Positions 47,600 through 58,240 of a stretch of DNA of 64,000 nt are shown here, piece by piece (within the stretch, counting starts at the first letter, position 1; every line of letters begins with the position of its first letter). Both the position numbers and the translations under genes were made by a program. The notes below the pieces were generated by a model. The model was not told the DNA's origin, did no database searches, and worked only from the letters and a program-made list of their open reading frames with translations. The stretch is from positions 163,386,534-163,450,533 of the forward strand of contig JALIGW010000002.1 in assembly GCA_023053685.1 (NCBI GenBank), in the 5' to 3' direction. This DNA comes from Diadophis punctatus similis (Eukaryota; Chordata; Lepidosauria; Squamata; Dipsadidae).

Positions 47600-47916
47600 T
47601 CCTTCTCATCCTGACATCCTGAAAATCTCAGTTTTAACTTTTGAAGAAAAAGTTTCTAATCCTTCTACTGGGAACTATCTCTGTGGTTTTTATTTAAATT
47701 TAAAGCAATATTTATTTTAAAATATATTTAGAAGCAGTGGTTTCAGTCTGACTGTCTCTCTCTATCCCTGCTTTTTAATAGCTCACAGGAGACATAGCAC
47801 ATGTCATGACTATTGAAATAATCAATGCTGTAAAAAGATGATAAACACAATTTGTTACACACCATTCTGCAATTTGTTATACATGGTAGTTATAATACCA
47901 GCATGGAAGAAGGAGG
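47600..47916. other. Non-coding spacer
   Basis: No gene or named repeat is seen. Confidence 0.4.
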
Positions 47917-47928
47917 GAAGGAGGGAGG

Positions 47929-47990
<62 letters not shown>
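47917..47990. repeat. (GGGA)n-(GA)n microsatellite
   Basis: A short GGAG block followed by a long GA tract; the purine-strand version of the arrays at 25.1 and 53.3 kb. Confidence 0.95.
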
Positions 47991-48147
47991 CAAAAATGCA
48001 CAATTTGTACACTGAACTCAGCAGCTTTATATTTACAGCTAACAATATCAACCAATTTTAGTTATAGTTTCTACATTTCGTTTTGTACCAGGATGAAAAA
48101 TGAATTTTCATTTTGTGAAAAAAAAACCTGAGCTTCCAACTGTAGCT

Positions 48148-48200
48148 CCTTCCTTCCTTCATTCAGTCATTCCCTCCTTCCTTCCCCCCTCCCTCCTTTC
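48148..48200. repeat. Degenerate CTTC/CCTT tract
   Basis: A pyrimidine-rich tract of CTTC, CCTT and CCCT units interrupted by 'attcagtcatt'. Confidence 0.75.
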
Positions 48201-49192
48201 CATAATGTGGGGTTCTATTTGTCTTCTGCTGTAATAATAATATGGAGAAATCTAATGTCATCCTGATCAGAAAATGGCTGATAGCAGTGTATTTTGTATT
48301 TTTTTTAATCATTTGAAAATTGTGTATGTGCAGCTCATCAAAAAATTTAAGCATTCACTTTCAGATAATTTTGCACTGGTCTAAATATTAAGTTAGAGGG
48401 GTAGGAGCAGAACACAGGTGGGGAAAAGCTGGCTTGAAATAGCCACCAAGTGTACATAAATTCCCCAAACAGATTCTTTCTGGACATTTAACTACATTTA
48501 CCATTTTACTGTCTGTGCTGTTACAGCTATCTTCTGCTCCTTTGGCTCCAAGTCATATTTTTTTTTAAATCCGTTAAAAGTCTATCATATTGTATTCAAC
48601 CTTCCTCTCTTATACAGAAAAAATACTGAAAAACAGTATTGTGTGGATGGATAGAGGATCAGGAGGGACAATGGAGGTAAGTATTACTAGTCAGTAGAGA
48701 ACAGGGCATCCAACAGTATGCAAGAAGCAAAAGGCCTGAAAATGCTATTGAATTATATTGTCCTTTTCATGTAGTTTCTATGGATGTAAGTTTATTAATT
48801 TAAGAGGTTGTTATGAGCTATATTTATCTTATTTACTTTTTTATCACATTTCTGAGCTGTTCCTCTGCCTAAATAGGGACTGAGTGGTATACCTTTTTTT
48901 TTTACGATCCTGTAATCCCTTTTTATTGAGATGAAGTTGGGGAAACTTAATGGAGATGAGTGTTTACTGACTGGATGCCCCTCCTGACGCCTATACAGAG
49001 TTTTGCAGCAAATATTTTCTCTTTGCCCCCTGATAGAGAAACATCTGTCACTGCCCAGGTTTGAACTCTCAACCTCCCAAGTGTGAGGCAAGCCTCTTTA
49101 CCTCTAGGCATTGCGCCAACTGAGAGGTATACAATAAAATGACAAAATATAAAATATAAAAACAGTATATAAAAATTAAAATGTTAAAATTA
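48201..49192. other. Non-coding stretch with a tRNA-like segment
   Basis: No gene is recognised. Around 49050-49120 'tttgaactctcaacctccca' then 'gtgaggcaagcctctttacc' resembles a tRNA-derived SINE piece in antisense, also seen near 33590. Confidence 0.4.
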
Positions 49193-49530
49193 AAAGTTTT
49201 GGCCTTCTCTGTGGCTGCTCCGGCTCTCTGGGACCAACTGCTGCCTGAGGTCTGTACTACCCCCACCTTGCTGGCCTTCCAAAAAGCCGTTAAGACCTGG
49301 CTCTTCCGGCAGACCTGGAACTAATAACCCATAGAGAAGATATGTGATTGTCAGGTTTTTTATAATTGTGATATATTTTAAATGTGTTTTTAGATGCTTT
49401 TATTGTGTTTTTGTTGGTTTTTGGTTGTGAGCCACCCTGAGTCCATGTGGAGTTGGGCAGCATATAAGCTAAACCAAATAAATAAATACATAAACAAACA
49501 AACAAACAAATAAATAAATAAATAAAAAGG
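49193..49530 (+). mobile_element. L2/CR1-group LINE C-terminus and 3' end
   Basis: The plus strand encodes the C-terminal remnant 'FSVAAPALWDQLLPEV', then 'TPTLLAFQKAVKTWLFR', ending in stops. The 3' UTR has 'gtgagccaccctgagtccat' and 'gggcagcatataagctaaac', then an (AAAT)/(AAAC) tail to 49530. It corresponds to the C-terminus of the 256-codon frame at 57314-58084. 5'-truncated. Confidence 0.8.
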
Positions 49531-50540
49531 AGCCAATGGTAGGGACCAATGTTATAGGATGAAGATAGTTTCATAGGTAACCCGGGCCAATGCCAAGTTG
49601 TACTTTGTAAGTCAGAACCAACACCTTGAATTGGATCTGGAAGCAAACTGGAACCCAATGCATTCATGGAGCAAAGGTGTTACATGTACCTTTCTTTGGG
49701 CACTCAATATAGCTCACACGGTCACATTCTGCACCAGATAAAGCTTCCTGATACTTTTAAGGGCTGTCCCATGTAAGGCATGTTGCATTAGTCCAAACAG
49801 GAGATGACCAGGGCATCAGTGATCTAGTGGAGACCCTTCCTATGCAGGAAAGAGCATAACTGTACACAACACAGAGTTGAGCAAAGTCCCTCCTAGCCAT
49901 GACTGCCCCCTACTTTTCAAGGAGGATCTGTGAGATCATCTATGAGTATGACCAATGCCATTACAATCTCTTATCTGGGCCTGAAACCTGATTGAAAAGG
50001 GTCCAGATAATTAGTTTCTTCCAGAATCCTCTGGAGTTGCAAAAACATCATCTTCTCAACCACCTTTCCCCAAAAGGGGAAGTGAGAAACTGAACAAAAA
50101 TTGTCCAGAATGGTAGGGTCCAGTGATGGCTTCTTGACTAGGGGGCACACCAACGCTGCTTTAAAAGGAGTCAAGAACACCCCTTCCAACAAGGATGAAT
50201 TCACCACCACTTGGACCCACCCACATTGCACATCTGGTAGCCTTAACCAACAAGGAGGGGCACGGATCTGATGCACAAATGGTGGCTTTTTGGTCTAATG
50301 GAATAAACCATTCCTAGATAACTAGATAGGTCTGCTCCCCAGGCATCTCCAAAGGATTTGCACCATGGTTGGAATCCAGTTGGGAATGAATCCAAGCGAT
50401 TTTTAGTTAGAAGACCTCATCTAAACTTCATCAAAGAGTGTCTACACTCCTAGACTTGTAGCAAGGCACCATCAAAACTCAGGGCCAGCTTTCACCACCA
50501 TTGCCACCATCCCAGCTCCTCTTTTCTATGGCTTTAGGGT
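49531..50540 (-). mobile_element. Decayed LINE reverse transcriptase, antisense
   Basis: In a 101-codon minus frame at 49971-50276 I read 'FKAALVCPLVKKPSLDP', 'GKVVEKMMFLQLQ', and 'YLDPFQSGFRP'. These are the N-terminal RT blocks of the L2/CR1 group, with the family NYRPVS block degraded to 'NFCSVS'. Downstream on the same strand (49531-49970) the coding is broken by shifts and stops. It abuts an opposite-strand LINE end at 49530. The upper boundary is uncertain. Confidence 0.75.
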
Positions 50541-51194
50541 AAGAAGAATTGCTCTGTGTCTGGCCAGGACATCCTGAAGCTCTGAGAAGGAAGAACTATG
50601 GCAAGGATCCTAAGTTCAAGGCCCAGCCATGACATAAGGTATATTGCCTCACTGTGGGGCTCAGTGTTGACTTACCCTGCCTGGGTATAGAGTTGTACTA
50701 TTTTCCTACCTAAAAAAAGACTCATAGTGCCACACTGCAATGAGCCAGCTGCTGACCTACTTCCAGCTGTTACTCTCCTGCTGTATATGCAAGTGAGGCA
50801 TAGGCAGTGAAAATTACAGAAATTATAGTTGGCCCCTAATGTATATGAGATCTTTGTACTATAGGTTAAAGTTCATTGGCAATATACACTCACTGTGTTC
50901 AACATTTGTTTGTTTTTTCTGGATAGAGAAAAAAAACAAAAAAAAGCAGAAAAGTCTTTTTGTTGATTTTAGTCATTGTTCAGCTCTGATTGGCATTTTA
51001 AGAAAGCGAAGGAAGGGAAGATCCTCTACTCTATCCATGTATTACAAGGTTTAAAAGAGGCTCTGGAAATTCTGCTGCAAGGAAGCCATGCGGGGAAAGA
51101 GCCTTCAGACAATTAAAAAGAATCTATCAGATGCAAGCAATTTTTCTCTTCTCATTTATTTATATTCATATACTTTCTGAACAGGGCTATCAAT
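50541..51194. other. Non-coding spacer
   Basis: No gene or clear repeat is recognised. Confidence 0.4.
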
Positions 51195-51350
51195 AAGGCC
51201 TTTAAAAATCAAGCCTTCTTATCATTTTTCTCATCGTTCCTATCACCCATCTCCTCCCACTTATGACTGCATGACTGTAACTTGTTGCTTGTATCCTTAC
51301 AATTTATATTAATATTGATTGTTTCCTGATTGCTTTTTTGTACCCTATGA
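51195..51350 (+). mobile_element. Snake-type LINE 3' UTR, left part
   Basis: 'atcacccatctcctcccact' and 'gattgtttcctgattgcttt' are colinear with the LINE 3' UTR at 8.35-8.47 kb. A hAT element interrupts it at 51351. Confidence 0.75.
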
Positions 51351-51774
51351 CAGTGATGGCGAACCTTTTTTCCCTCAGGTGCCAAAATAGTGCGCGCACG
51401 CACTATCGCACGCTCGTGCGTGCCCACACCCATAATTCAAAGCCCCCACTTGCCCCATCCCCCTGTGCATGCATGCGTGACCCCCCCACTCCCCCGTTTC
51501 CTGACTTCCACTGGGCCCAGTAGGCCCATTTTTTGCCCTCCCCAGGCTCCAGGGGCTTTCTTGGAACTTGGGGAGGGCAAAAATGCTCCCCCCCGCCACC
51601 CCGGAGGCCCTCCGGAGGCCAAAATTGTCCTCCCAGAGCCTCCGTGTGAGCCAAAAATCAGCTGGCGTGCACGCACATGCGCGCTGGAGCTGAGCTAGGG
51701 CAACGGCTCGCGTGCCGGCAGATATGGCTCCGCGTGCCACCTGTGGCACCCGTGCCATAGGTTCGCCATCACTG
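51351..51774. mobile_element. Non-autonomous hAT element, GATGGCGAACC family, copy 5
   Basis: It starts CAGTGATGGCGAACC and ends GGTTCGCCATCACTG, a perfect 15-bp terminal inverted repeat, with perfect flanks CCCTATGA (51343-51350, 51775-51782). The interior is CG-rich and partly palindromic. It is probably the youngest-looking copy of the family here. Confidence 0.95.
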
Positions 51775-51972
51775 CCCTATGACAATCATTAAGAGTTGTA
51801 CCTCATGATTCTTGACAAATGTATCTTTTCTTTTATGTACACTGAAAGCATATGCACCAAAGACAAATTCCTTGTGTGTCCAATCACACTTGGCCAATAA
51901 AGAATTCTATTCTATTCTATTCTATTCTATTCTATTCTATTCTATTCTATTCTATTCTATTCTATTCTATTT
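51775..51972 (+). mobile_element. Snake-type LINE 3' end, right part, with (ATTCT)n tail
   Basis: 'catatgcaccaaagacaaat' and 'cacttggccaataaagaatt' are followed by about 13 ATTCT units (51905-51972). It has the same UTR as at 8.5 kb with a longer tail. The AATAAA-like 'CAATAAAG' sits just before the tail. Confidence 0.85.
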
Positions 51973-52159
51973 AGAAACAATATTTCAATCTAACCCTAGG
52001 TACTGGTCGTGTTTATATGTTCAGCTTTCAGTTCATCTCAAATATTTGGAAGATCTTGCCTCTGTTTGTATTTCATAACTAAATAGGTAGGCAGTTGCAT
52101 GATTATAGTTTACAGATCACTTCCTAGCTTTTACTTCATTTGTTTGCTCCATTGTGCAG

Positions 52160-52387
52160 CAATTGATTAAGGGTGAAGCAGAGGGCATAAAACAAGCAGC
52201 AGATGAACAACTGCATGATGCTTTCTTCGGTTTGGTTTCAAACCTTAGCAAAATCTTCTGCAATGCTATACAAGATAAATGGGTTAGAGACCCTAACATC
52301 TTTACTGCGATCGCTGGTCAGCCTACTCTAGAAAGTTTTCCCAGGCTCAAGGGAATTGATATGGCCAGTAGCGTTGTTTTAAGGCCT
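52160..52387 (+). CDS. Candidate single exon of unknown gene (weak)
   Basis: A pyrimidine-rich run ending in 'ccattgtgCAG' (AG at 52158-52159) precedes an open frame. The frame meets a donor-like CCT|GTGAGTGC (GT at 52388-52389) after exactly 228 bases, i.e. 76 whole codons. The open frame itself continues to 52483. Composition is protein-like ('DEQLHDAFFGLVSNL', 'DPNIFTAIAGQPTLE') and not low-complexity, but I recognise no domain. It is not in an obvious repeat. It could be a real exon, an old transposon fragment or chance. Confidence 0.25.
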
Positions 52388-52652
52388 GTGAGTGCTCAAG
52401 TACCAGAGACAGGAACAGTTTGCTGTAACAGTACTGTGAGGAAATGTATATTGTCCTCTGAGATTCTGCATTTAGCATTGTAGAAAGTCAGCACCTACCT
52501 GCCTCCTAGAAAAATGGAATATTTTGAGGAATATTTAAAAAAGGCAGAATATTATATTCTCCTAAATGAGAAATGGATAAACATGTTTTTAGAGACAGAA
52601 AGCAACCCCCACTTTTCTTAATAGTCCACAGCAGATGTCAGCACATAAGAGA

Positions 52653-52898
52653 TAGCAATAGCAATAGCAATAGCAATAGCAATAGCACTTAGACTTATAT
52701 ACCGCTTCATAGTGCTTTACAGCCCTCTCTAAGCGGTTTACAGAGTTCAGCATATTGCCCCCAACAATCTGGGTCCTCATTTTACCCACCTCAGAAGGAT
52801 GGAAGGCTGAGTCAACCTTGAGCCGGTGAGATTTGAACAGCTGAACTGCTGGACTGCAGTTCTGCTTTTTTTTTAAAACCACTGCGCCACCTCGGCTC
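52653..52898 (-). mobile_element. BovB-tailed tRNA SINE, copy 5 (antisense)
   Basis: It has a long clean tail of six AATAGC units, then the full body and a tRNA-like head ending 'ctgcgccacctcggct'. The long tail and low divergence suggest a relatively young copy. Confidence 0.9.
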
Positions 52899-53280
52899 AG
52901 ATAAAGAGCTTATTGAAAAATAGATAGCTCTATTCATAGGCAGAAATTTGTTCAAGACAGGATATTTTGAAATTCCCTGCAGCAAACTCTGAACAAAGGC
53001 AGAGTGATAGGATTAGCCCTCATTCAAGATCCAACACAGGGCAAAGTCATTAAGCCACAATAGGAATTGCTCAACACCCTTTTTAGAGCAGTTTAAGCTT
53101 CAAGCAAACATAGCTCAGACAAACATCTAGGATTTGCATTTCCTCTTTTGCCTATAGAGCCAGCTATGACCCCTACATAACCCCTACATGAGCCCATAGG
53201 AATCTGACAACAGCCAATAGAATACATGTTCTTGCACAGGAACAGGAAGCTCAAGTGCAAAGCTCAAAGAAGGCATAAAA

Positions 53281-53283
<3 letters not shown>

Positions 53284-53361
<78 letters not shown>

Positions 53362-53400
53362 CCTCCCTCCCTCCCTCCCTCCCTCTCTCTCTCTCCCCCC
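53284..53400. repeat. Composite (CT)n-(CCCT)n-(CT)n microsatellite
   Basis: CT repeats with one TTTCT break, a CCCT block at about 53356-53384, then CT and a short C run. It has the same architecture as the array at 25141-25298. Confidence 0.96.
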
Positions 53401-53671
53401 TCCATTTTGTCAGCTGCACCAGAACCATGTGCTTGGTGGTTCTGTTCATCATTAAACCTTCTTTCCAATCAGCCTCCATGTTTCCAGTGTCTTTCTCCCA
53501 GCTTGGAATTGAACCAGATGAATATTTCTTCCCATGGCATATAATCCTATGTTTCACAGTGCAGCAAAGTTGCTACTTAGATAATATTGTTTTCATGTGG
53601 ATTTTAGAGAAGAATATAATTCAGCCTGGGCTTGAGGTATGGGGGAATCCAGTGTTTGCTTAGGTATAAAT

Positions 53672-53868
53672 CAGGGGTGAAATTCAAAATTTTTCCCTAC
53701 TGGTTCTGTGGGCTTGGTGGGCATGGCATGGGAAGGATATTGCAAAATCTCCATTCCCACCCCACTCTGGGGCCAGCCAGAGGTAGTATTTGCCGGTTCT
53801 CCGAACTACTCAAAATTTCCGCTACTGGTTCTCCAGAACCTGTCAGAACCTGCTGAATTTCACTTCTG
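53672..53868. mobile_element. Non-autonomous hAT element, short GTGAAATTC form
   Basis: It starts CAGGGGTGAAATTCAAAA and ends GCTGAATTTCACTTCTG. Flanks GTATAAAT and ATATAAAT agree at 7 of 8. At 197 bp it is the shortest copy; its interior parallels the 255-bp element at 4596. Confidence 0.87.
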
Positions 53869-53876
53869 ATATAAAT

Positions 53877-55099
53877 GGAATTTTATTTCAAGAAATAAAT
53901 GTTTCTTATCTTCATTGCTGAGAGCAGGGAGTTCATTGCTAGTTCCACTAGCAATAGAATTGTATATCAATTCTACAGTATACTATACAGTATATCAATT
54001 ACTGTAATTTTTGCTTCAGAATGGGACATTCTTCGATATAACTATGCAGGCATTTCTCAGATTGCTTGAGAATGATCTAGATCCAGATGTACTATCAAGA
54101 TCAAAATTTAACCATGAATATGCAAATACTAACAAATTTGCATACACTTTGCCTTGGGTACTTGGATACCGGTGACAAGTGTTCCGGACTTCTACAAAGA
54201 AATCCGAACTAGTATTCCATAGAGTAAGGATGGTATTGTAACTAGTATTCCATAGAGTAAGGATGGTATTGTAACTAGTATTCCATAGAGTAAAAGTGTA
54301 AGAAATATGTTTTCAAAAATCCATTACTAGCACCTTCCCCATGATAGCTACTTGTTGCATAGTCTTCTGTTAAACAATGGATCATTCCATACCACCACCC
54401 TCCTCTTTGAAATCACTCAAAAGCAATTTGAAGATGACACATTGTTGTCTTCACATCTACTAATATTGAGATGCTAAGAGCAATGAGCAAAACATTGCTA
54501 CTTTACCTGGTGCTCCCTTGGAGCCTATAGTACTGTAATAAAAATTACCTCACTCCCTCTTCATGAAAATGGAAATAAAAGCAATTGCTTGCACATGTCC
54601 TGTTTTTATTTTATGTTCTGTGCATGTGTCTGCTTGGGTAGAAAGTATTCTCATTGGATTAGAGTTAGGATTTTTCCTCCTGAAACTGGAAAGCATGGTA
54701 GGGAGAAGTTTCTGCAAAATTAACTGCTGTTAACTCCTTTTAAAAAAGTAAGTTTCACTGCAAAATAAAATCATATAGCCATGTTAAAATCTGCATAAAT
54801 TATGTGTTAATACTTACCAGTCCCTATTCTGTAATAGTAATGAAGCCAATGGATAGTAGTGTCTTTACTATTTTAATGGTGAATAAGTTAAACAAATTGG
54901 TTGATGGATTCCCCTGGTTTCATTCCTCCCACCATCACCACAATGCCACCAGTGACCAGAAAAAACAATCACCAGTCCTTAATTTTGGCAAAAAAGGGAT
55001 AGACAGATGCTTACAATGGCTGTTGAGTCACCTACCAAGTTGCCCAACTAAAAGACCACACATATGGTGTTAATAGTCTTTGGAACATATAGTCTAGAG
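53877..55099. other. Non-coding stretch with a 33-bp tandem repeat
   Basis: No gene is recognised. The tandem repeat at 54207-54295 is listed separately. Confidence 0.4.
54207..54295. repeat. 33-bp tandem repeat, about 2.7 units
   Basis: Units start at 54207, 54240 and 54273 with 'aactagtattccatagagta'. The first two units are identical, so the duplication is recent. Confidence 0.92.
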
Positions 55100-55484
55100 C
55101 CGTGATGGCGAACCTATGGCACGGGTGCCACAAGTGGCACGCGGAGCCATATCGGTGGGCACGCGAGCTCAGGTCCGTTGTGCATGTGTGCACCAGCCGG
55201 CTGATTTTCGGGCTTTCTGGGCCCACTGGGAGTCGGGAAACAGGCTGTTTCCAGCCACCAGAGGGGGTGGGGAAGGTTGTTTTTGCCCTCCCCAGGCTCC
55301 TAGAAAGGCTCTGGAGCCTGGGGAGAGCGAAAAATGGGCGTGCCATTGCATGCTGGGAGCAGGGGGGGTCTTGCGTGCATGTGCGGGGGTGCATGGAATT
55401 ATGAGTGTGGGCACGCACACACGTGATCCCCCGCATTCCCCCCCCCCTTTTGGCACGCGAACCAAAAAAGGTTTCCCATCACTG
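55100..55484. mobile_element. Non-autonomous hAT element, GATGGCGAACC family, copy 6
   Basis: It runs from CCGTGATGGCGAACC to GGTTTCCCATCACTG with perfect flanks GTCTAGAG (55092-55099, 55485-55492). The interior is the inverse of copy 3 at 26021 over much of its length. The 98- to 134-codon frames on both strands are by-products. Confidence 0.92.
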
Positions 55485-55492
55485 GTCTAGAG

Positions 55493-56106
55493 CAAAAAAA
55501 CAGGCTTAATATGAAAGTTGTAATGGAAAGAGGAATGGAATTGTTACTTTCTATTGTGGCTTGTATGCTTGGAACTGTTCGGATATCAATTGTGGGGACA
55601 TATGCATTGTTGCTGTTTGTTTCCTGCTGTAGTTTTCCTGCACGCTCTGGTTTCTGTTGGCAAGATCTGTTGCTGCTTGAAGGTAATCACTGATTTAGTT
55701 GAAGGAAGGATCTAGCAACCATTCAGCTCTCTAAGAAGCATTCTAATTTTTGGAAATTTGGAATTGATGTAAGCATTTTCCTAAGAAATTTGAAGTCACT
55801 CCAGATTAGGATATTTGGAGGGCCCAGTTATATGAGAGCAAGGGGGAATTTTCACTGTATGCTGTTATTACCTTGACTGTGGTTTATAAAAATCCACTCA
55901 TTTCCCAGGATTTACACGGCATCACCAACCATACTGACATACTAGGTTAAACTGCAGTTGACTTATTTGTGATTCAGTGTATAACTGAAGTCAGCTGTAA
56001 AAAGCAGGTTCTTCTCTTGGCAACAGAGCAAGGGCCTAGAGCAAAGGGATCCAAACTTCATCTTGCTAATAGTAAATACTATTGCCTCATAGGTAAATAA
56101 ATATTA
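55493..56106. other. Non-coding spacer
   Basis: A 60-codon plus frame at 55511-55693 starts with a hydrophobic, signal-like segment and ends near a donor-like 'GAAG|GTAATC', but nothing else supports a gene. Confidence 0.35.
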
Positions 56107-56108
56107 TA

Positions 56109-56314
56109 CAGGTAGTCCTTGACTTGCAACCATTTTTTTAATGACCATTCGCTAAAGTTACTTAATGACAGCATGATTCACTTATCAACTGCAATGATTT
56201 GTTTAAGAATTGGGCAAAAAAGGTTGTAAAATTGGGCACAACTTACTTAACAACCACCTTGCTTAGCAACAGAGATTCTGCCCCCAATTGTGGTCATATG
56301 TTGAGGACTACCTG
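56109..56314. mobile_element. Palindromic TA-target MITE, copy 4 (short)
   Basis: It runs from CAGGTAGTCCTTGACTTG to GTTGAGGACTACCTG, with TA on both sides (56107-56108, 56315-56316). It is a 206-bp internally deleted form of the roughly 370-398 bp family. Confidence 0.85.
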
Positions 56315-56489
56315 TAAGGAGATAAAGAGTTAGGAAGGTACAATATGAAGGCCATCCTATGGGTGGCATGGAAAGTTACCTCTCTCTGCTGAGAGATAAA
56401 GTTAGGAAAATATTCTGGATATAAAGGCCTGCTTATCTTAAAGCCAAGGTTACTGGGGTTACCGAGATGAGAAAGCTCAAATAGAGACA

Positions 56490-56566
56490 AAAGCTTAACC
56501 CTGAGTCCTTAGGGAGTAGGGCGGCATAGAAGAATTCCCAAATAAAATAAATAAAATAATAAACCC
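56490..56566 (+). mobile_element. L2/CR1-group LINE 3' terminus
   Basis: 'taaccctgagtccttaggga' and 'gtagggcggcatagaagaat' form the 3' signature, followed by an AAAT-type tail. Only the last 80 bases or so are present. Confidence 0.65.
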
Positions 56567-56984
56567 AAGAGAGGACAACAGCAAAAAGGTATCTAATATC
56601 TACTAAATACAGTATCATTTTCCTTTGAACTTGGAGTTCAACACTCCACTCCATGACAGCATTTCTCTCCCAGCTGTGACAGTTTCTTTAGAAAATGTCT
56701 TGGACAAGTAGATACCAGGCCTCCAACCACAGGTGGACATGTCCTCCCTTTTGTCCTTATGTCCTCCATCCAGCAGGCATAGCCTTAAAATCAAATATTG
56801 TTTGGCTATTTGAGTACCTCTTCCTGAACAGCTTTTCTCTACAGTGGTAATTCCCTACTTGGTGGTAAGTCAAAATTAACAAGCACTGTTCTGTGAAACT
56901 TGATTAGTACCGTCTGGCTGCTTCTGCTGTGAGCTGAACTGTACAGGACTTTAATCAGGTGTGTGTTGACAGCACTTGTCTCTT

Positions 56985-57156
56985 AACCAGCTCTCACTGA
57001 GCCTGTCAGCTGGAAAATTGATAGCCCAGGTTCGAGACCTGAGTGCAGTGTGATGGATGAGATCCCGCTACTCACCCCAGCTCCTGCAAACCTAGCAGTT
57101 CGAAAGCATGCAAAGGTGAGTAGATAAATAGGTAGCACTTTAGTGAAAAGGTAACA
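56985..57156 (+). mobile_element. Old tRNA-derived SINE, left part
   Basis: A polymerase III B-box match GGTTCGAGACC lies at 57029-57039, followed by 'ctactcaccccagctcctgc' and 'gcagttcgaaagcatgcaaa'. This matches a dispersed squamate SINE I recall but cannot name with certainty. It is broken at 57157 by a LINE on the other strand and resumes at 58081. Confidence 0.65.
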
Positions 57157-58080
57157 ATTTAATTTAATTTAATTTAATTAAAAGTTCTTATAGGCTGCCC
57201 AATCCTGTAGGACTCAGGGCGGCGTACAACAGAAATAAGAACAATACAATAAAATAATTTTAAAACATTACACTACTTTAAAACCATTCATACATGGGGG
57301 AATCCGATCTTCTTCACCCCGCCTGCCGGAAGAGCCATGTTTTCATGGCTTTAGGGAAGGCCAGTAGAGTGGGGATAGTCTGGATCTCTGGTGGGAGTTG
57401 GTTCCAGAGAGATGGGGCTCCCACAGAGAAGGCTCTCCCCCTTGGACCTGCCAACCGGCATTGTTTGGCTGAAGGGACCTGGAGGAGGCCAACTCTGTGG
57501 GACCTCACTGGTCGTAGGGAGGTATGTGGTAGGATGCGGTCCCGTAGGTAACCTGGTCCTGAGCCATGTAGGGCTTTAAAGGTCAAAACCAACACCTTAA
57601 ATTGCGACCGGAGACTAATAGGCAGCCAATGCAGCTGGCGGAGGATAGGTGTTACGTGGGTGTATCTCGGAACACCCACCACAGCTCGCGCAGCTGCATT
57701 CTGTACCAATTGCAGTCTCCGGATGCTCTTTGAGGGTAGCCCCATGTAGAGCGTGTTACAGTAGTCTAGCCGTGAGGTGACAAGGGCATGAGTGACTGTG
57801 AGCAAAGCCTCCCTCTCCAAGTAGGGTCGCAATTGGTGCACGAGACGGACCTGTGCAAAGGTCCCCCTAGCCACAGCTGACAGATGTTGCTCCAATTTTA
57901 GCTGTGGATCTAGGAGAACACCCAAATTGCGAACTCGTTCTGAGGGAGTCAATTTTTCTCCCCCGAGAACCAAGGAGGGGAAGTCGTCATGATCCCTGGG
58001 GGGCAATATCCACAGCCATTCAGTCTTGTCAGGATTGAGTTTGAGCCTATTCATTCCCATCCAGATCCTAACATCATCCA
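57157..58080 (-). mobile_element. L2/CR1-group LINE, 5'-truncated, with open reverse transcriptase frame
   Basis: The minus strand holds a 5'-truncated element whose 3' UTR ends in (AATTT)n at 57157-57184. Its ORF2 remnant is listed as a separate entry. The truncation and the flanking SINE halves show a retrotransposition into an older SINE, with a possible short duplication around 'g(t/c)aaca' at 57151-57156 and 58081-58086. Confidence 0.88.
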
Positions 58081-58084
58081 GCAA
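57314..58084 (-). pseudogene. Partial LINE ORF2: C-terminal reverse transcriptase region
   Basis: An uninterrupted 256-codon frame starting at an internal Met. Motifs in order: 'NRLKLNPDKTEWL' at about residue 12, 'LGVLLDPQL' at about 55, 'SRLDYCNTLYMGLP' at about 104, 'LQLVQNAAARAVVG' at about 124, 'LHWLPISLRSQFKVL' at about 149, and 'FSVGAPSLWNQLPPEI' at about 222. These are the thumb and C-terminal blocks of L2/CR1-group ORF2 proteins. The palm with the catalytic YADD lies upstream of the truncation, so the product could not copy RNA. The open frame suggests a fairly recent insertion. Confidence 0.85.
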
Positions 58085-58240
58085 CAGAGCAATGTTGCTC
58101 TGTGCCTCTGTGTATAGTCATACTGGCCACATGACAGAGAATGTCTTCAGACAATGCTGGCTCCCTCAGCTAAGAAATAAAGATGAGCACCCACCCCCTA
58201 AAGCTGGACACAATTAGACAGGAGAAACCTTTGCCTTTAC
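58081..58240 (+). mobile_element. Old tRNA-derived SINE, right part
   Basis: 'gtcatactggccacatgaca', 'gacaatgctggctccctcag' and 'gctggacacaattagacagg' continue the SINE begun at 56985. Confidence 0.65.

Noticed and set aside
55511..55693. Short frame with a hydrophobic start, possible secreted peptide or first exon
   Set aside because: It has 60 codons, no cleavage-site context I trust, no promoter and no partner exon.
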